Both the position numbers and the translations under genes were made by a program. 64,000 nucleotides of DNA from Clytia hemisphaerica. Its lineage: Eukaryota > Cnidaria > Hydrozoa > Leptothecata > Clytiidae. The notes beneath the pieces are model-generated. The model searched no databases. It worked only from the letters and a program-made list of their open reading frames with translations, and was not told the DNA's origin. Shown here piece by piece: positions 41,701 through 53,200 of the stretch (its first letter is position 1; every line of letters begins with the position of its first letter). Where the stretch lies: contig CACVBU010001142.1 of the NCBI GenBank assembly GCA_902728285.1, positions 126,894 through 190,893 on the forward strand. The letters are read 5' to 3'.

Positions 41701-44700
41701 CCAACAACTACTGTATCCAATGAATCAATTCACTTTTTGGACCTACCCCGGTGGGGTGGAGGTCCTATAAATTAACCCATGTTCGTTCGTTCGTTAGTTA
41801 GTGTGTTAGTTACCAGCTTTTCTCGAGATTGGCTCATTAGTTTTTTCTGATTTTTGGCACAAAGGTGCATGACCATAAACCCTCGAATGTGACGGAGCCC
41901 GATTTTCTAAAAAAAATTTTTTTAGGCAAATTTGGGCCAAAAAACGGCTTAAAAACGGGTTTTTTGGACTTTGTGAAAAATTGGATCATTAATTTTTTCT
42001 GATTTTTAGCATGAAAGTAGGGTACAATCATAGTTAAAGGATGGCTCAAGCAGATTTTTGCAAAAAAATTTTTTTGGCTCAAAAATCGTATTTTTATCTA
42101 TAAGAACCACTTTTAAATAAGAATACATCAATGTTCTTAGCCATATTATTATTATTATTTTTTATTAATTTTTTTACGATGAAAATGTCACGGTGGAGGC
42201 TAATGATTTGAGTTTTCTGTAAACACTTATTATTTTTTTGGCTGAAAAACGAATCTTTATCTATAAGAATCACTATTTATGAGTATCTATATCAATGTTA
42301 TTAGCCAAATTGTTTTTTTATTATTAGTTTTTTTAACTAACAGAAGAAAATGTCACGGTAGAGTTCGACGGTTTGAGTTTTCTGGAAACCTTATTTATTA
42401 AGCCGTGCATTTTTCTGATAGTGGTTTTTATAAAGAAAAGCGCTTAATAGCTTTTTTATTTCTTTTTCAAAAATCTTTTTCAATAGTGTTGATAGTTTCT
42501 CTCAATAGATATGCTTTCATTTTCTTTATTTTTTTGTATTTTGACCAGTTATGTCTTATGTGTTTCATTGTTTCAATGTTCACTGATTAGTTTGATAACC
42601 AGGTAGGTCCATAAAAGTATCGCTTGTTTTTAGTACAATCCTTTTAAACTGCGAATTCTGAATGAACGTGTGACCACTCCAACAACCACTGTATACAGGT
42701 AATTTTCTTGAAATACTGTTTCATCGTATACTTTAACCAGCTATTAAATTTTATTTGATCTTCCTCTCTGATTTGATCTTTTGTTCTTAAATTTCTTTTT
42801 GTCACTGATTCAAAATTCAACATAAACTTTTTTGCGATAGAGCGCTGAGCACTGAGTCTCACATCCCAAAGGAAGTTTGTTCTTACTGGACTTGTTATGT
42901 CCCAACTGTAAACTTAGCCATCAACACCTTTTTTCTATAGATGCGGTCCTTTGATTGATCTTTGTCGAGGCCCTCATGTTCGACATACTGGCAAGACGAA
43001 AGCTATTGCTGTTACAAAGGTATTCTTTAGCGATTTTGACCTACCCATAGACTCGAGTTGTTTATGATATGTCTAATACAGTCATATAGGTGTTTTTATG
43101 AAAGTACGATAATATTGTTCCGGGTTTATATAATTTTGTATAAAATTTGTAAAATTTTTGCTTATTTTTTAGCATGCTAGACTAGCTTTACCTACAACCT
43201 TTCCATCGCCTTTTTGTGGATTGCATCGGAATCTATTTTACTAATACTTATTACTTTTGTTCTATTTACATTTAGAATTCAGCGACTTACTGGGAAGGCA
43301 AAGCTGAAGCAGAATCACTACAACGTATTTATGGAATCTCCTTCCCTAACGACAAAATGGTAAAATCTTTTTCTCAAATTTACTGGGGGACAAAGGTTTA
43401 AAATTCCTTTCAGGAACTGTATAGTCTGTATAATACAGTCTATTAATGAAGCAATAATGCTGCAATATACATTCTCAGTCATGTTTTCCTTTTTAGAACC
43501 AAAAATTATATGTCATTCCTAACGACAAAATCTTTTTCGCAAATGAATGACCGAGAAGAAAGGTTTAAAATTCTGACTCTGTATGGACTGCTGCTCTCAC
43601 TAGAGTGCTCAAAACACTAGGTGTCAATCTTTGTCTAAACGCTTGTGGTGAAGCTGATTTGTATTCAAAAAATAACTTTTTTGATTGTTCTTTTTCACAG
43701 CTGAAAGAATGGAAACATTTCCAAGAAGAAGCAGCTAAGAGAGATCACCGAAAGATAGGTCGCGAACAAGAACTATTCTTCTTCCACGAGCTCAGTCCTG
43801 GATCTTGTTTCTTCTTGCCAAATGGTGCACACATTTATAACACACTTGTTAAGTTTATAAGGGTGAGTTTCTTTTAATAAATAATTATTTTTGATCTAGT
43901 TTGTTAGTCCAATGAAAATAATTTATGATGGTTGAAAGTGAACGAGATTAACCGCGAATAAGGCCAGAAAATATTGGTTTGCCGTCACACGACCTACCCT
44001 ACCCAGAAACTTAAGGAAGACTTTTTTTCTTCATACAGAAAACCACATAAATCTAGATCTTCCGTTTTCATTTCATAATCACCCTTATGTAAGCAGAACT
44101 TTCATAAATTAAAAAAACCGACCGACCTACCCATTTCTAAATTCTAGGGTCGTCAAACCGAAGCCTAAGCCAACTTTATGCCCTGCTCTTCTAGTTGTTG
44201 AGGCTGGAATTTTGCGGTTAAATAAAATCTTTACTTTATAAGGAACCCAACTAAGCAAGCAGAGGTGAAACAAGGTCATTAATAAATACCTTTGCTCCAG
44301 TATCATTGAGGCTTACTCGGGCATATTGAACATGAATAAAATGATACCGTACTTATGACACCATTAAAACCATACATTAACTTGAACTGATTTTCTCTCT
44401 GTTAGGACGAATATAAGAAACGTGGATTTCAAGAAGTTATCTCCCCAAACATCTACAGTACCAAGTTATGGGAGACCTCGGGCCATTGGCAACATTACTC
44501 TGTAAGTCTTTGTTTTTAGTAAATATGAAAAAATATTCCACTGAAGTAGGCTTTACTATTTGATGACTTTGAGGAAAATCCTGAATTACTCTTTGACATA
44601 CTGCAGGCATATACTTTTTCGACCTATGTTAAAGATGAACTACAAAAGTTGATTAGTTTCCTAGGTGTCTAGTTCGTTGACAAACCATAGAAAAATGGTT

Positions 44701-47700
44701 TGTTTTTCACCCAGATTTTGTTGTTGATATAATCATTTCTCTATATTTCCACAGACCAACATGTTCTCATTCGAAGTTGAAAAAGAAAGATACGCTTTGA
44801 AACCGATGAACTGTCCTGGTCACTGGTAGGTTATGTAGATGGCAAATGTCCTGAAATGTCCACACTTTTTATATTGATTTCATACTGCAGAACAGGACAT
44901 AAGGGCAATATAAATGTGTTCTAAAAGTCTCTTGGATTTAACCGGATGTATTAAATGCTCATTTCCAGCCAACATTTCTTACGGATTATTTTTTATTATA
45001 TATAGTGTCAGATATACTACATAGCTATATTCATTCTTCTTTTTATAGCGTTATGTTCGACCATCGACCGCGCTCATGGCGTGAACTTCCTCTCCGTATG
45101 GCCGACTTCGGAGTCCTTCACCGTAACGAATTATCCGGAACTCTAACCGGATTGACCCGTGTCCGACGTTTCCAGCAAGACGATGCGCATATATTTTGCA
45201 GACCAGATCAAATCGAGGAGGAAATCAAAAGTTGTTTGGCTTTCTTAAGACACGTTTATGATATTTTTGGCTTCAGTTTCAAATTGAACTTGTCGACCAG
45301 ACCCGAAAAATATATGGGTGATATCAACATGTGGAATACTGCAGAAAAGGTTTGAGTTTCTTTGATATTCCAGTGCTTTTATAGTCTACCAATCAAAAAA
45401 TTCTCTTCACATCCGAGATATATCCCTTTAAGAGGTTACCATATTTTCACCTAATTGTTTATTATAGGCCATTTCACAGTTGAAATGGATCATGGGTAAT
45501 CAAGACTGATTGTGCATCTTTAACGGCCTCCTGTTGGCTAGACGCAAAAATCTTCGAAATGTTTCAAAACTTTGGACCAATAGTAAATCGTCGTTAGCGC
45601 GTAGTGGTCTTGATTACCCATAACGCTTTGCGACTGTGAAATGGCCTATTAATGGTGTGCTACTGCTTCAAAATGAACTTGGCAGGAAAAACTTCCGAGT
45701 TTTGATAACAGCTTTCCAAGTTCTGGATAGCATCAGGGGGGGGCACGCAGTTACTACAAGACAGTATGACACTTACTACCGTGGTGGTCCTGTATTCAGA
45801 AGTTATGAAAACAGTTACTACACAGTGTAGTAACTGCTGTTTGGGGGTGGTGCCAAACACTAAAACTAGCACTTTTGGTGTAGTAAGTGCTTATATTTTA
45901 ATTCTTTTTAAAGAACTTTCAAAATTTTTCACAAAAAATGAATTTTTTTGTGAAAAAATTCTTTGTTATAAATGGACGAAAAAAAATTTGAAATTTTTCT
46001 CAGACCCAACTTTGAAATTATGCTTTCCCTAATTATCATTAAAATGTTCTCAACAGCTGTTAACCAAGTAAATTAAAAGAAAATCTAGCACAAAAATGGC
46101 TTTAGGTTGAAAAATAATCGCAATTTAGGGTAATTTCGAGCATGTTTTTGATGATATCACTCAAAAACAGGGGTGGTACCTGGAAAGGGTGGTGGTCCTG
46201 AAAAAAAGTGTTGAAAAAGCACTTACTACACATCATGTCTTGTAGTAACTGTGTGCCCCCCCCCCTGATAGCATGTTTGAAAACTTTGTTTGTTGCGATT
46301 CAATCATTTTTCTTTAATTTTCATTTTAACAGCAATTGGAGAACTCATTAAATGAATTTGGAGAAGCATGGGAACTGAACCCTGGAGATGGTGCTTTCTA
46401 TGGACCAAAAGTATGTGACCAGAACATTTTTCAATCTTTTTTTAATTAAACTCCTGTCACATAGTGAACTCAAAAGTGCGCTTTTTTCCTTACTTAAAAA
46501 GTTCTGATGTGTCACTTTTACATGTTCGCAAGCAAGGAACTTAAGCATGGACTAGACTTTAACAAACCCTCGTAGACATTTGCATGTATACACATTTAGA
46601 ACAAAGAGTTTAATATTCTGAACTGATATCGTTTTAAATTTGATAAAAGGCCCTATGTAGATCAAACAATTCTTTTCGATTCGTCTTACTATTCTTTTCT
46701 AATATCTTTAATTTTAGATTGACATTCAAATCAAAGACGCACTCCGACGTTACCATCAATGCGCCACCATTCAATTAGATTTTCAACTACCCGAACGATT
46801 CAATCTCAACTATGTCACGTAAGCAATCCCTTTCTTAAGACCGTGATTTTCACGAACAAACACCTTAAGGGAACAATTTTGTGGCAACTAATTTTCGCGA
46901 GGCAGCTTCCCTCGCGAAACAATTTAATTTTTCGCGGGACTTATTTTCGCGACTAACTTCGACTGTAAATTTTCACGGAGATTAAATTTCGCGAATTGGC
47001 GAATTTTTTCAGATTTTCACATTTTTCGTTAGTTTGATTACGAGATTTTATGTGTACAGTAGAGTCTCCATAACTCGAACGGCTACGAGGAATGAAAATT
47101 TATTCGCATTACAGAGACATTCGAGTAATGGAGACTCGTTTAAAAGAGTTTCTTAGCTGAAAGAATTTTTAGTGTAAAAAAACTTAAATTTCGCGAATAT
47201 AGCGAGAGATGAGAGTTTGAAAATTTTCGTGAGAGATTATATTTCGCGAAAATAACGAAATTGGCGAAAATTCGTGAAATATAATCCCTGCGAAAATTTA
47301 TACACTTAAGGTACTACAAATCAATACGGCCAAATAGTAGCTTCTACTGGCTAGAAGGTTCTAACTTGGGGAAGAAGGAACGCTATATCAGCGTAAACAC
47401 ATTCATCATCTCAACCTTGCTCAGTCCTTATTCGATTTTCAAAGGGGAATTGGATTTTCATCGAAGAAGGGAGCGTCGTTTATGAGAGATTCTTGTTGAC
47501 GGGGACTCTAAATTTCATCGAATAAGGGAGCCTATCAAACTAGAGAACGTCGAACTAGAGAGCGCCAACTGTATATCAGCGGGAACACATTCATCATCTC
47601 AATCCTGCACAGTCATGTGCAAAGAGAAAATGATATTAGCTTCACATCCTTTAACTCGTCTTCGAAAAATTGAATGAAAGTCGACAGTCGAAAGCAAATG

Positions 47701-49316
47701 TCGCCTCCTTTTGACGCCAATACATTTGCTTTATGTAATCTTTTTCAAGCATAGACTTTGTCGCCTCCCGTCTATTATAGCATCACACAGAGGAAATGTT
47801 GAAAGTCTGTCGTCTTTACGTTATAAGTTCTTCCGTTTAAGACGGATTTCCGTCTCAGCGAAGTATATAAAGAGATTTTTTCATCTTGAAATTCTGCTTA
47901 ATTCAACAAAATTTCAAGAATATGTGCTAATTTGTTGTTTAAAATCCATTTTCCATCTCAGACGAAAAACCTTGCGTTGACCACTGTACATTAACTAGCT
48001 TACTTTGTTTTACTTCAGTGGTGAAGGTGACGAACGTAAACGACCCGTCATCATCCATCGTGCAATTCTCGGTTCCGTGGAAAGAATGATGGCTATCCTC
48101 ACTGAAAACTATGGTGGAAAGTGGCCCTTCTGGCTGTCACCACGCCAAGCTATTGTCGTCCCTGTCAGTCCTAAATACGATGAATATGCAAAGAAGGTAA
48201 GAGTTTTGACAAGGGTTCTTTTTAATAACCTTTAAAATCTCTAATGAGTAAGTAACCTTTAAAATCTGTGACTAGATTTAAGCTCTGACTATTTCGCATG
48301 GCAAAATTGTACTTTCATTATGCTTGTATGTCTTCCCACTGAGACAGCAAATAGAAATTGAATTTCAAGCAGTTTCAAGTAGTAGTTAAATGATACCACC
48401 TATTTTATTAAATCTATCAAACTATTTTAATTGCAAAATTCAAAGCTTAGGTCAGGTTCAAGTTTTTATTCTTGCTCGTATTCCCTCGAAAATTTTACAA
48501 ATGCTGTAATTACATAACAAGTAGAACAATCCTTTTTCACTGTTTCTTTAGGTTGCAGATGACTTGAAAGCAAGCGATTTCAAAGCAGAAGCCAATTTAG
48601 ATGCAGGAGAGACCTTGAACAAGAAGATCAGGAATGCTCAACTCGCTCACTACAATTTCATCTTAGGTAACAAAGGTTTTTTCTCCTGGGCTTAGGTATT
48701 TTTTTGCATTTAGACGACTATTCATGATCTTTTTTCGACACTTAATTGGAACTAATTTTTGAACTGTCTGAAAAAGAGTGGGCATTGTACGTGGAAAGCC
48801 CCAGTAATCTAGGTCCAGGTCGGCTATCTATGAACTGAAAAGAACATTACAAGGAGCGGGTACTCGAACCACGAACACCTGGTTTTAAGCTGACGCCTTT
48901 GACACTCGACCATATCACACCTGAATGCTGTTAAGACTGGAAAGATGTTTCTGAAGTGACAGCGTAGTTTGTTCTAATAGCGCTTTTCATCACAGCTTCT
49001 TTTCCAGTGTTCTACAAGAATCCCCTTGTCTTTTATAATAATCGTTGATAAAAAGGAAGGACCGACCGTTACCGATTTTTCAACTTTTTCTCTTTTTACT
49101 TTTCGGTGGCGACAAAAAACAGAGCTTTAATACTGTGATTTTCAAGTTTTCCATTCTTACTTTTCAGTGGTGGGTGACAAAGAACAGAGCTCTAATACTG
49201 TGAACGTTCGTACGCGCGACAACAAAGTACACGGAGAGAAAACAGTGGAAGCACTTTTCGCACGCTTCAATGACCTCATGAAAACCAAGAAAGATGACAG
49301 TGAGGCTGAATTTTAA
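32721..49316 (+). CDS. TARS1: Threonyl-tRNA synthetase, cytosolic, 18 exons
   Basis: Joins threonine to tRNA-Thr and removes mischarged serine. Exons: 32721-32882, 39301-39382, 40107-40206, 40389-40422, 40795-40876, 41089-41336, 42634-42698, 42941-43019, 43276-43359, 43701-43862, 44406-44501, 44755-44825, 45049-45349, 46333-46410, 46718-46818, 48019-48196, 48552-48666, 49168-49316. All junctions are GT-AG and in phase, giving 728 residues (human about 720). A Lys-rich N-terminal tail (1-54) precedes a TGS domain (about 85-150). The editing site has HSSAH (H160, H164) and CRGPH (C266, H270). The class II core has zinc ligands C418, H469 and H595, motif 2 arginine R447 and motif 3 R604; spacing from C418 equals that in the bacterial enzyme. 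The C-terminal anticodon-binding domain starts near 618. ATG 32721 is preferred (GAGGAAATGG). Upstream in-frame codons lack an ATG. Exon 4 is only 34 bases. Confidence 0.97.
33012..33306. mobile_element. 295-bp MITE, 8-bp TSD, saturated with GTCCGGTG words
   Basis: The inverted termini are AGGACCCTGCCGACGCACC, flanked by the direct 8-base duplication ACCGTAAG (33004-33011 and 33307-33314). The body holds 14 CCGGAC/GTCCGG words, most as GTCCGGTG. The 8-bp duplication fits hAT-like transposition. It lies 130 bases inside intron 1 of the synthetase gene. Confidence 0.85.
33662..33967. mobile_element. MITE with repeated CGGAATTCC words
   Basis: The inverted ends are TGGGCCATTCCAG with ACCCCCYAATGGAYGACAT about 30 bases in. 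Six copies of a (AC)GGAATTCC-type word fill the interior (about 33735, 33766, 33805, 33838, 33881, 33912). The target duplication is unclear. In synthetase intron 1. Confidence 0.7.
34050..34535. mobile_element. MITE with repeated TTTTAGCGA words
   Basis: The inverted ends are CGAGACTAATTTTAGCG (34055 onward, and inverse ending about 34533). Words of the type ATTTTAGCGA or TTTCGCG recur about ten times, mostly in one orientation. In synthetase intron 1. No gene. Confidence 0.65.
35497..35917 (+). repeat. Direct repeat pair, 46 bp, 374 bp apart
   Basis: ACAGAACAACAAAAGCCTTY with the following AGARATYTGTTCTTAAAGACAT occurs at 35497-35543 and 35871-35917. Origin unknown. It lies just before the foldback element at 35981. 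Confidence 0.7.
35981..38549. mobile_element. 2.6 kb foldback element with 8-bp TSD and ~177-bp internal monomers
   Basis: Two arms of about 1.25 kb are inverted around about 37190. The tips are AGGGGTAGGGGGTA, and the flanks are CCTGTATT (35973-35980 and 38550-38557). Each arm contains tandem monomers marked by CAGTGATAG at 36762, 36938 and 37117 (steps 176 and 179), then inverted at 37204, 37393, 37572 and 37749 (steps 189, 179, 177). The 8-bp duplication and (T)AGGGG tips fit hAT-like elements. No transposase frame. It fills much of synthetase intron 1. Confidence 0.85.
41656..41716 (+). pseudogene. Decayed duplicate of synthetase exon 7
   Basis: This repeats exon 7 (42634-42698) almost exactly for 61 bases, with its own acceptor (TTTTTTTAG). 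The 3' end differs: the TATACAG|GTAATT donor has become TATCCAATGAATC. Reading through gives a stop within about 20 codons. The duplication covers about 980 bp. Confidence 0.85.
41717..42620. repeat. Repeat-rich spacer between exon 7 copies
   Basis: Begins with the imperfect palindrome GGACCTACCCCGGTGGGGTG (continuing GAGGTCC) at about 41739-41765 and TTCG/TTAG tetranucleotide repeats. It then holds about three diverged copies of a unit with CTGATTTTTNGCAYRAA and TTTATCTATAAGAAYCACT. Probably an inserted mobile element; the superfamily is unknown. Confidence 0.4.
43513..43560 (+). pseudogene. Decayed duplicate of the exon 9 3' end and donor
   Basis: Repeats 43342-43397 (CCTAACGACAAAAT then CTTTTTCNCAAAT, and AAAGGTTTAAAATTC further on). 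The bases GGTAAAAT, which contain the donor, are missing, so it cannot splice as exon 9 does. Confidence 0.65.
45467..45646. mobile_element. 180-bp MITE with TA duplication
   Basis: The inverted termini are GGCCATTTCACAGT followed about ten bases in by ATGGGTAATCAAGAC, flanked by TA (45465-45466 and 45647-45648). In synthetase intron 13. Tc1/mariner-like by duplication. Confidence 0.75.
45734..46266. mobile_element. 533-bp MITE with 8-bp TSD (hAT-like)
   Basis: The ends are CAGGGGGGGGCACGCAGTTA continuing CTACAAGACA, inverted at the right end, and flanked by GATAGCAT (45726-45733 and 46267-46274; 7 or 8 bases depending on the shared G). CAGGGG tips with this duplication are typical of hAT elements. 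In synthetase intron 13. Confidence 0.8.
46860..47313. mobile_element. Element rich in TTTCGCGAA words
   Basis: The ends ACCTTAAGGG and its inverse ACTTAAGGT mark a segment with about twelve TTCGCG/CGCGAA words in both orientations. It overlaps a pogo-like terminus at 47057, so one element probably inserted in the other. In synthetase intron 15. Confidence 0.5.
47057..47571. mobile_element. Possible pogo/Tigger-like remnant
   Basis: Starts TA|CAGTAGAGTCTCCATAACTC and ends in the inverse of CAGTTGGCGCTCTCTAGTTC followed by TA. Both follow the CAGT...CTC...TCGAAC pattern seen at pogo-family ends. The ends are diverged and the middle is mixed with other repeats. Confidence 0.35.
48775..48930 (-). 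mobile_element. tRNA-like SINE or tRNA pseudogene
   Basis: On the minus strand GATATGGTCGAGTGTCAAAG resembles a tRNA D-arm with A box, and GTGGTTCGAGTACCCGC resembles a T-arm with a one-base insertion in the B box (48859-48870). A CTTAAAA loop would give a leucine (TAA) anticodon. The arms pair poorly, so it is not a working tRNA. In synthetase intron 17. Confidence 0.5.
49097..49138 (+). pseudogene. Decayed duplicate of the exon 18 5' end
   Basis: TTACTTTTCGGTGGCGACAA and following repeats the true acceptor and start of exon 18 (49158-49202), about 61 bases upstream. The acceptor AG has become GG, so only the downstream copy can be used. Confidence 0.75.
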
Positions 49317-49426
49317 ACGATAGAGATTTTTGTATTTTCTGTAATATTTTGATATCATTTACCTGGGATTCTTAACTTTTTTTTCTGAACAAATATGCAC
49401 CCTCTAGCCCCACCTTAAAGCTAGGC

Positions 49427-49432
49427 AATAAA
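49427..49432 (+). terminator. Poly(A) signal of the synthetase gene
   Basis: AATAAA 111 bases after the stop codon, the first canonical signal. Confidence 0.65.
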
Positions 49433-50267
49433 ATTTTCAGATTTCGCTATATGTAAAATTCAATCCAATCAACCAATCCATTTAATGCTAAAATGAGTTT
49501 TAAAGGTTTTATTTTTACATAAGTGTTCCCGTTTCATATCAGACACATACTGTATTTCATCAGGACAGTGTCTGCCTATTGTTATATTATGCTGATATAA
49601 GCATAAAAATGTTTTTCTCTTTCTGACCAATCTTACTCCACATTCATGTCAATCAAATGTTAAAATTGATGAGTAAGTAAACGATATCACTCTTATTTAA
49701 AAATAAAACTTTAAGTTAGGTACATATCCATATCTTGGTGTAGTAACTTTTGATATTTTTTGAAGGGTTTTATCCACGGAGATGATTTTTTATTTTAATT
49801 TTAGATCTTTATTTTATATTCTCTAAGATTCTCCTCAAATTTTTCTCGCGTAATTTTCTCTGTATTAGCCCAATATTTATTTTTTGAATTAAGTGCAATA
49901 AACGAGTGCATTATCAAATATATAATCTTCCTGGTTTTTGTCCTGACCTTTGAAATTCAGGGAAATTCAGGCTGATTTGAGTTTTTCCAATCCTATGGTC
50001 CGCGTTTACTTTACCATAGAGGTATAAAGAAAGACAGGAGATGAATTTGTCGGTAATTGGTCGTTAAAGTCTTTTGATTTCTTTTATGTAATAAATCAAA
50101 AGAAATTCTAGGCTCGCCCGATGAAATAGGACTTTTTAGTAGAACTCAAGTTTGCTCTGAACATTCTTACTATCAGCATCGAAGATTTCCAGCCTTCTAA
50201 TATACGAGAATAAAATAAAATTTAGCTCCACGAAATAAGTTTGCGTTCAATTTTGTCATCCATTTAA

Positions 50268-53200
50268 GAGCAATTGCACCTAAGAAAATCTGTAAGTGGG
50301 ATCATTGATGTCTTGGATTTTTTTCTTTTTTAGATATGTTGTGGGGGTTCATGGGTGGAACAAAATTCCAAAATTTGAGCCTCAGGGCTCAAGCCGTTCC
50401 CGAGATATCGCATTTTAAAGTTTCAAAAATTTTGTCTAAAATACAGACCAGTAATTTACAGACCAGAATTCCAAATTGCTATAACTCCTTATTGGTAAGT
50501 CCAAATGACATGAAATTTTGCACAGATACACAAGACCATAAACTTTTTCTAAAAACAAAAACAAAAATTAAAATTTTATTTCAAAATGGCGGATATTTGA
50601 AGCCAAAGTTTTGAACTGCTTGAAAATACCGGTTGGATTTGATTCTCAGTTATTCCCAGCCCACACTGGGCCCAAAGGACAAAAGTTTGGAAATAGGGAG
50701 TGGGAGAACAACAAGATAGTATTTCTTACATTTTTTGTATTATTAAGGCATTAGTAGAGCTCTAGGGTCACATTACATGAGTTAGAAAATAGTAAACTTC
50801 AAATTTTGACTTTCTTTTGAGATTTTTCATGAAAATTGAGATTTGTAGCTTGGAAAATGCAGGCAAAATTTGAACTTTTAAACCGCTAAGTGTCACATCG
50901 AAACTCCAGCATTTTTGGAAAGGTTAGCGTCTGTAGTTTTCAAAACATATATGGTTTGATATGTGACACTTAGCGGTTTTTGAGATATTTGGACATTTGT
51001 GGTTACCTTAAAGCATTTTCGTGATGAGAATTTTGACTGAAAATTTGAATTTTTTCTCGTTCTTGGATATTTATACTTACTTTTAAGCAATTTCCCTTTA
51101 GAATATAATGTCTCTAAAGGTTATCACACAAAAGAACTGATTTACAAGCTGAATTTAGATCAGAATCTTCAAAAATATGCATTTTTCACTTTTTTTGATT
51201 TTTCATCAAAATGTGGTTTTCAGTCAACTTTGGAGCCACATAACTTGAGTTACAGATCAGATACAGACTTGAAACTTTGGCATCTTATCAGAAATTTATT
51301 CAAGATTCCATAAATCATATTATTAAAGCAAAATTTTAACTTTCGTTTTTTCCCTATTTCCACCTCTGGGCCCACTGTGCAGCCCGAGATTCCAAATTAA
51401 AATTTTTTTTCAGATCCCGAAAGATCAATCCTTTAACTACCAAATATCAAAAATCTGTCGTGGAGAATTCATTTTTGGCTCAATAAATCAATTTTAAAGA
51501 TGACCTATATTTTCCGAAAATTCCCTAGCAACGCCCTAGCAACAAGGCTTTAACAGGCTACACCATTGGTTTTAATGATTGACAGTCCATTCTGGACAGT
51601 TGTGATCCTAGACTGATCAAATCATTAGAGGATATTCCTCTTATATGCAAAAGATTATTCATAATTTTCACTGCCTGCGATGATATTAAGAGGCATTTTT
51701 TTTAAGAGTCTTCAGGGTGTGATACCTCATCCTCTTGGATTTCGATGAAATTTTGACCAAATGATCTATCACACAAGAAAATAAGACCCTGAAAATTTCA
51801 CCTTGATATCTCACGTAGTTTTGAAGATACAGCGTCTCAAAGATAGGCTACTAAGCGAAAATTGACCCCTAAATTTCATGAACTCTGGTGACTCCTCAAA
51901 ATTTCTAAGTCCAAGTGTCGTTATTAGCTTTAGACTGTCCAATATTTCTTGTCCAGAAGATTTAAACATCATTGTTTGCAGTATCTCATAAAATATCACC
52001 CTAGTAATGTTGCTTAGTTATTTAAGAATCAACAAGTAAGGCTGTTAGTGTACACAAATATAGAGATATTGGACAGTCTAAAAGTTAATCACGACACTCG
52101 GACTTGGCAAATTATATTGTCAAAGTAGGATTTCTGAATGATTCTAAAAAGTTTTTGAATAGGAATTAAGTACTGTTAAACCCATTTAGTTGAAGTAACC
52201 TGCTTATATTTAAGAGTAATATTCACCAAACTGTGAAAGATTGAGGCTTTTCCTGAAAATATAGGCCCTGGAATGGTAGGAAAGCAGAGGAAAGGCCAGA
52301 TATCAGTCTCATATTTTTTTACATATTCTGTACTTAAAAATAAAGAAACAGTCATAAAATGTCATCTGTTGATGGAAATGACCTGAAATCTTTTACAGTT
52401 GTTCCCTTAATGCCAATGATTAGTTGGCTAGAGAAGATCAACCAATATTTTGACAAAAATTAACCTTTAGAGCCCTTTTAAGTGGGCCTGATTTAGCATT
52501 TTAAGAGGGAAAGAACAACGAAGTTAAGCAAATTTTCAAGCGATCATATCTTTAAGAGACTTCAAAAAACCACTGAGATTTTTTGAGGCTATAAACTAAA
52601 CCTACTAAGGAAGCCTTGCTGAAAGTTTCAAAAAAATTTGTTGTTGCCGCAAAAAGATACGCCATTTTGAATTTTGCTCCAGATCTGCCAAAATAGCAAT
52701 TTTTTCGGCCATTTTTGACAGTTACGCAAAATGGAAATCCTGAAAATGTTGTTTTTGTGGCCAAAACCCACCAGTAAACCACTCCAGGTCAAAAGTTTGC
52801 TTTAAAAAAGTCTCAAGGACTATCAGCAGCCATCTAAAAGTGCTTCCAAACCCAGATTACGCAGTCTGAAGCCCTCAACAGGAGGTGCTAAATATTTTCG
52901 GGGAAAATTTTGGAGACTCAATTTGATTTTTTCTGATACCCTACAAAAAGTTCTTGAAATCCACTGTATATAAATCAGCTTTCTAATGTACTTGCATAAA
53001 AATTCATTGGCTTTCAAAATCTGCTCCTCACCAGAGTTCATGAAATTTAGGGGTCAAATTTCACTTAGTAGCCTATCTTTGAGACGCTGTATCTTCAAAA
53101 CTAAGTGAGATATCAAGGTGAAATTTTCAGGGTCTTATTTTCTTGTGTGATAGATCATTTGGTCAAAATTTCATCAAAATCCAAGAGGATGAGGTATCAC

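Noticed and set aside
48840..48930. Functional tRNA-Leu (TAA)
   Set aside because: The arms do not pair well and the B box has an extra base; more likely a SINE or pseudogene.
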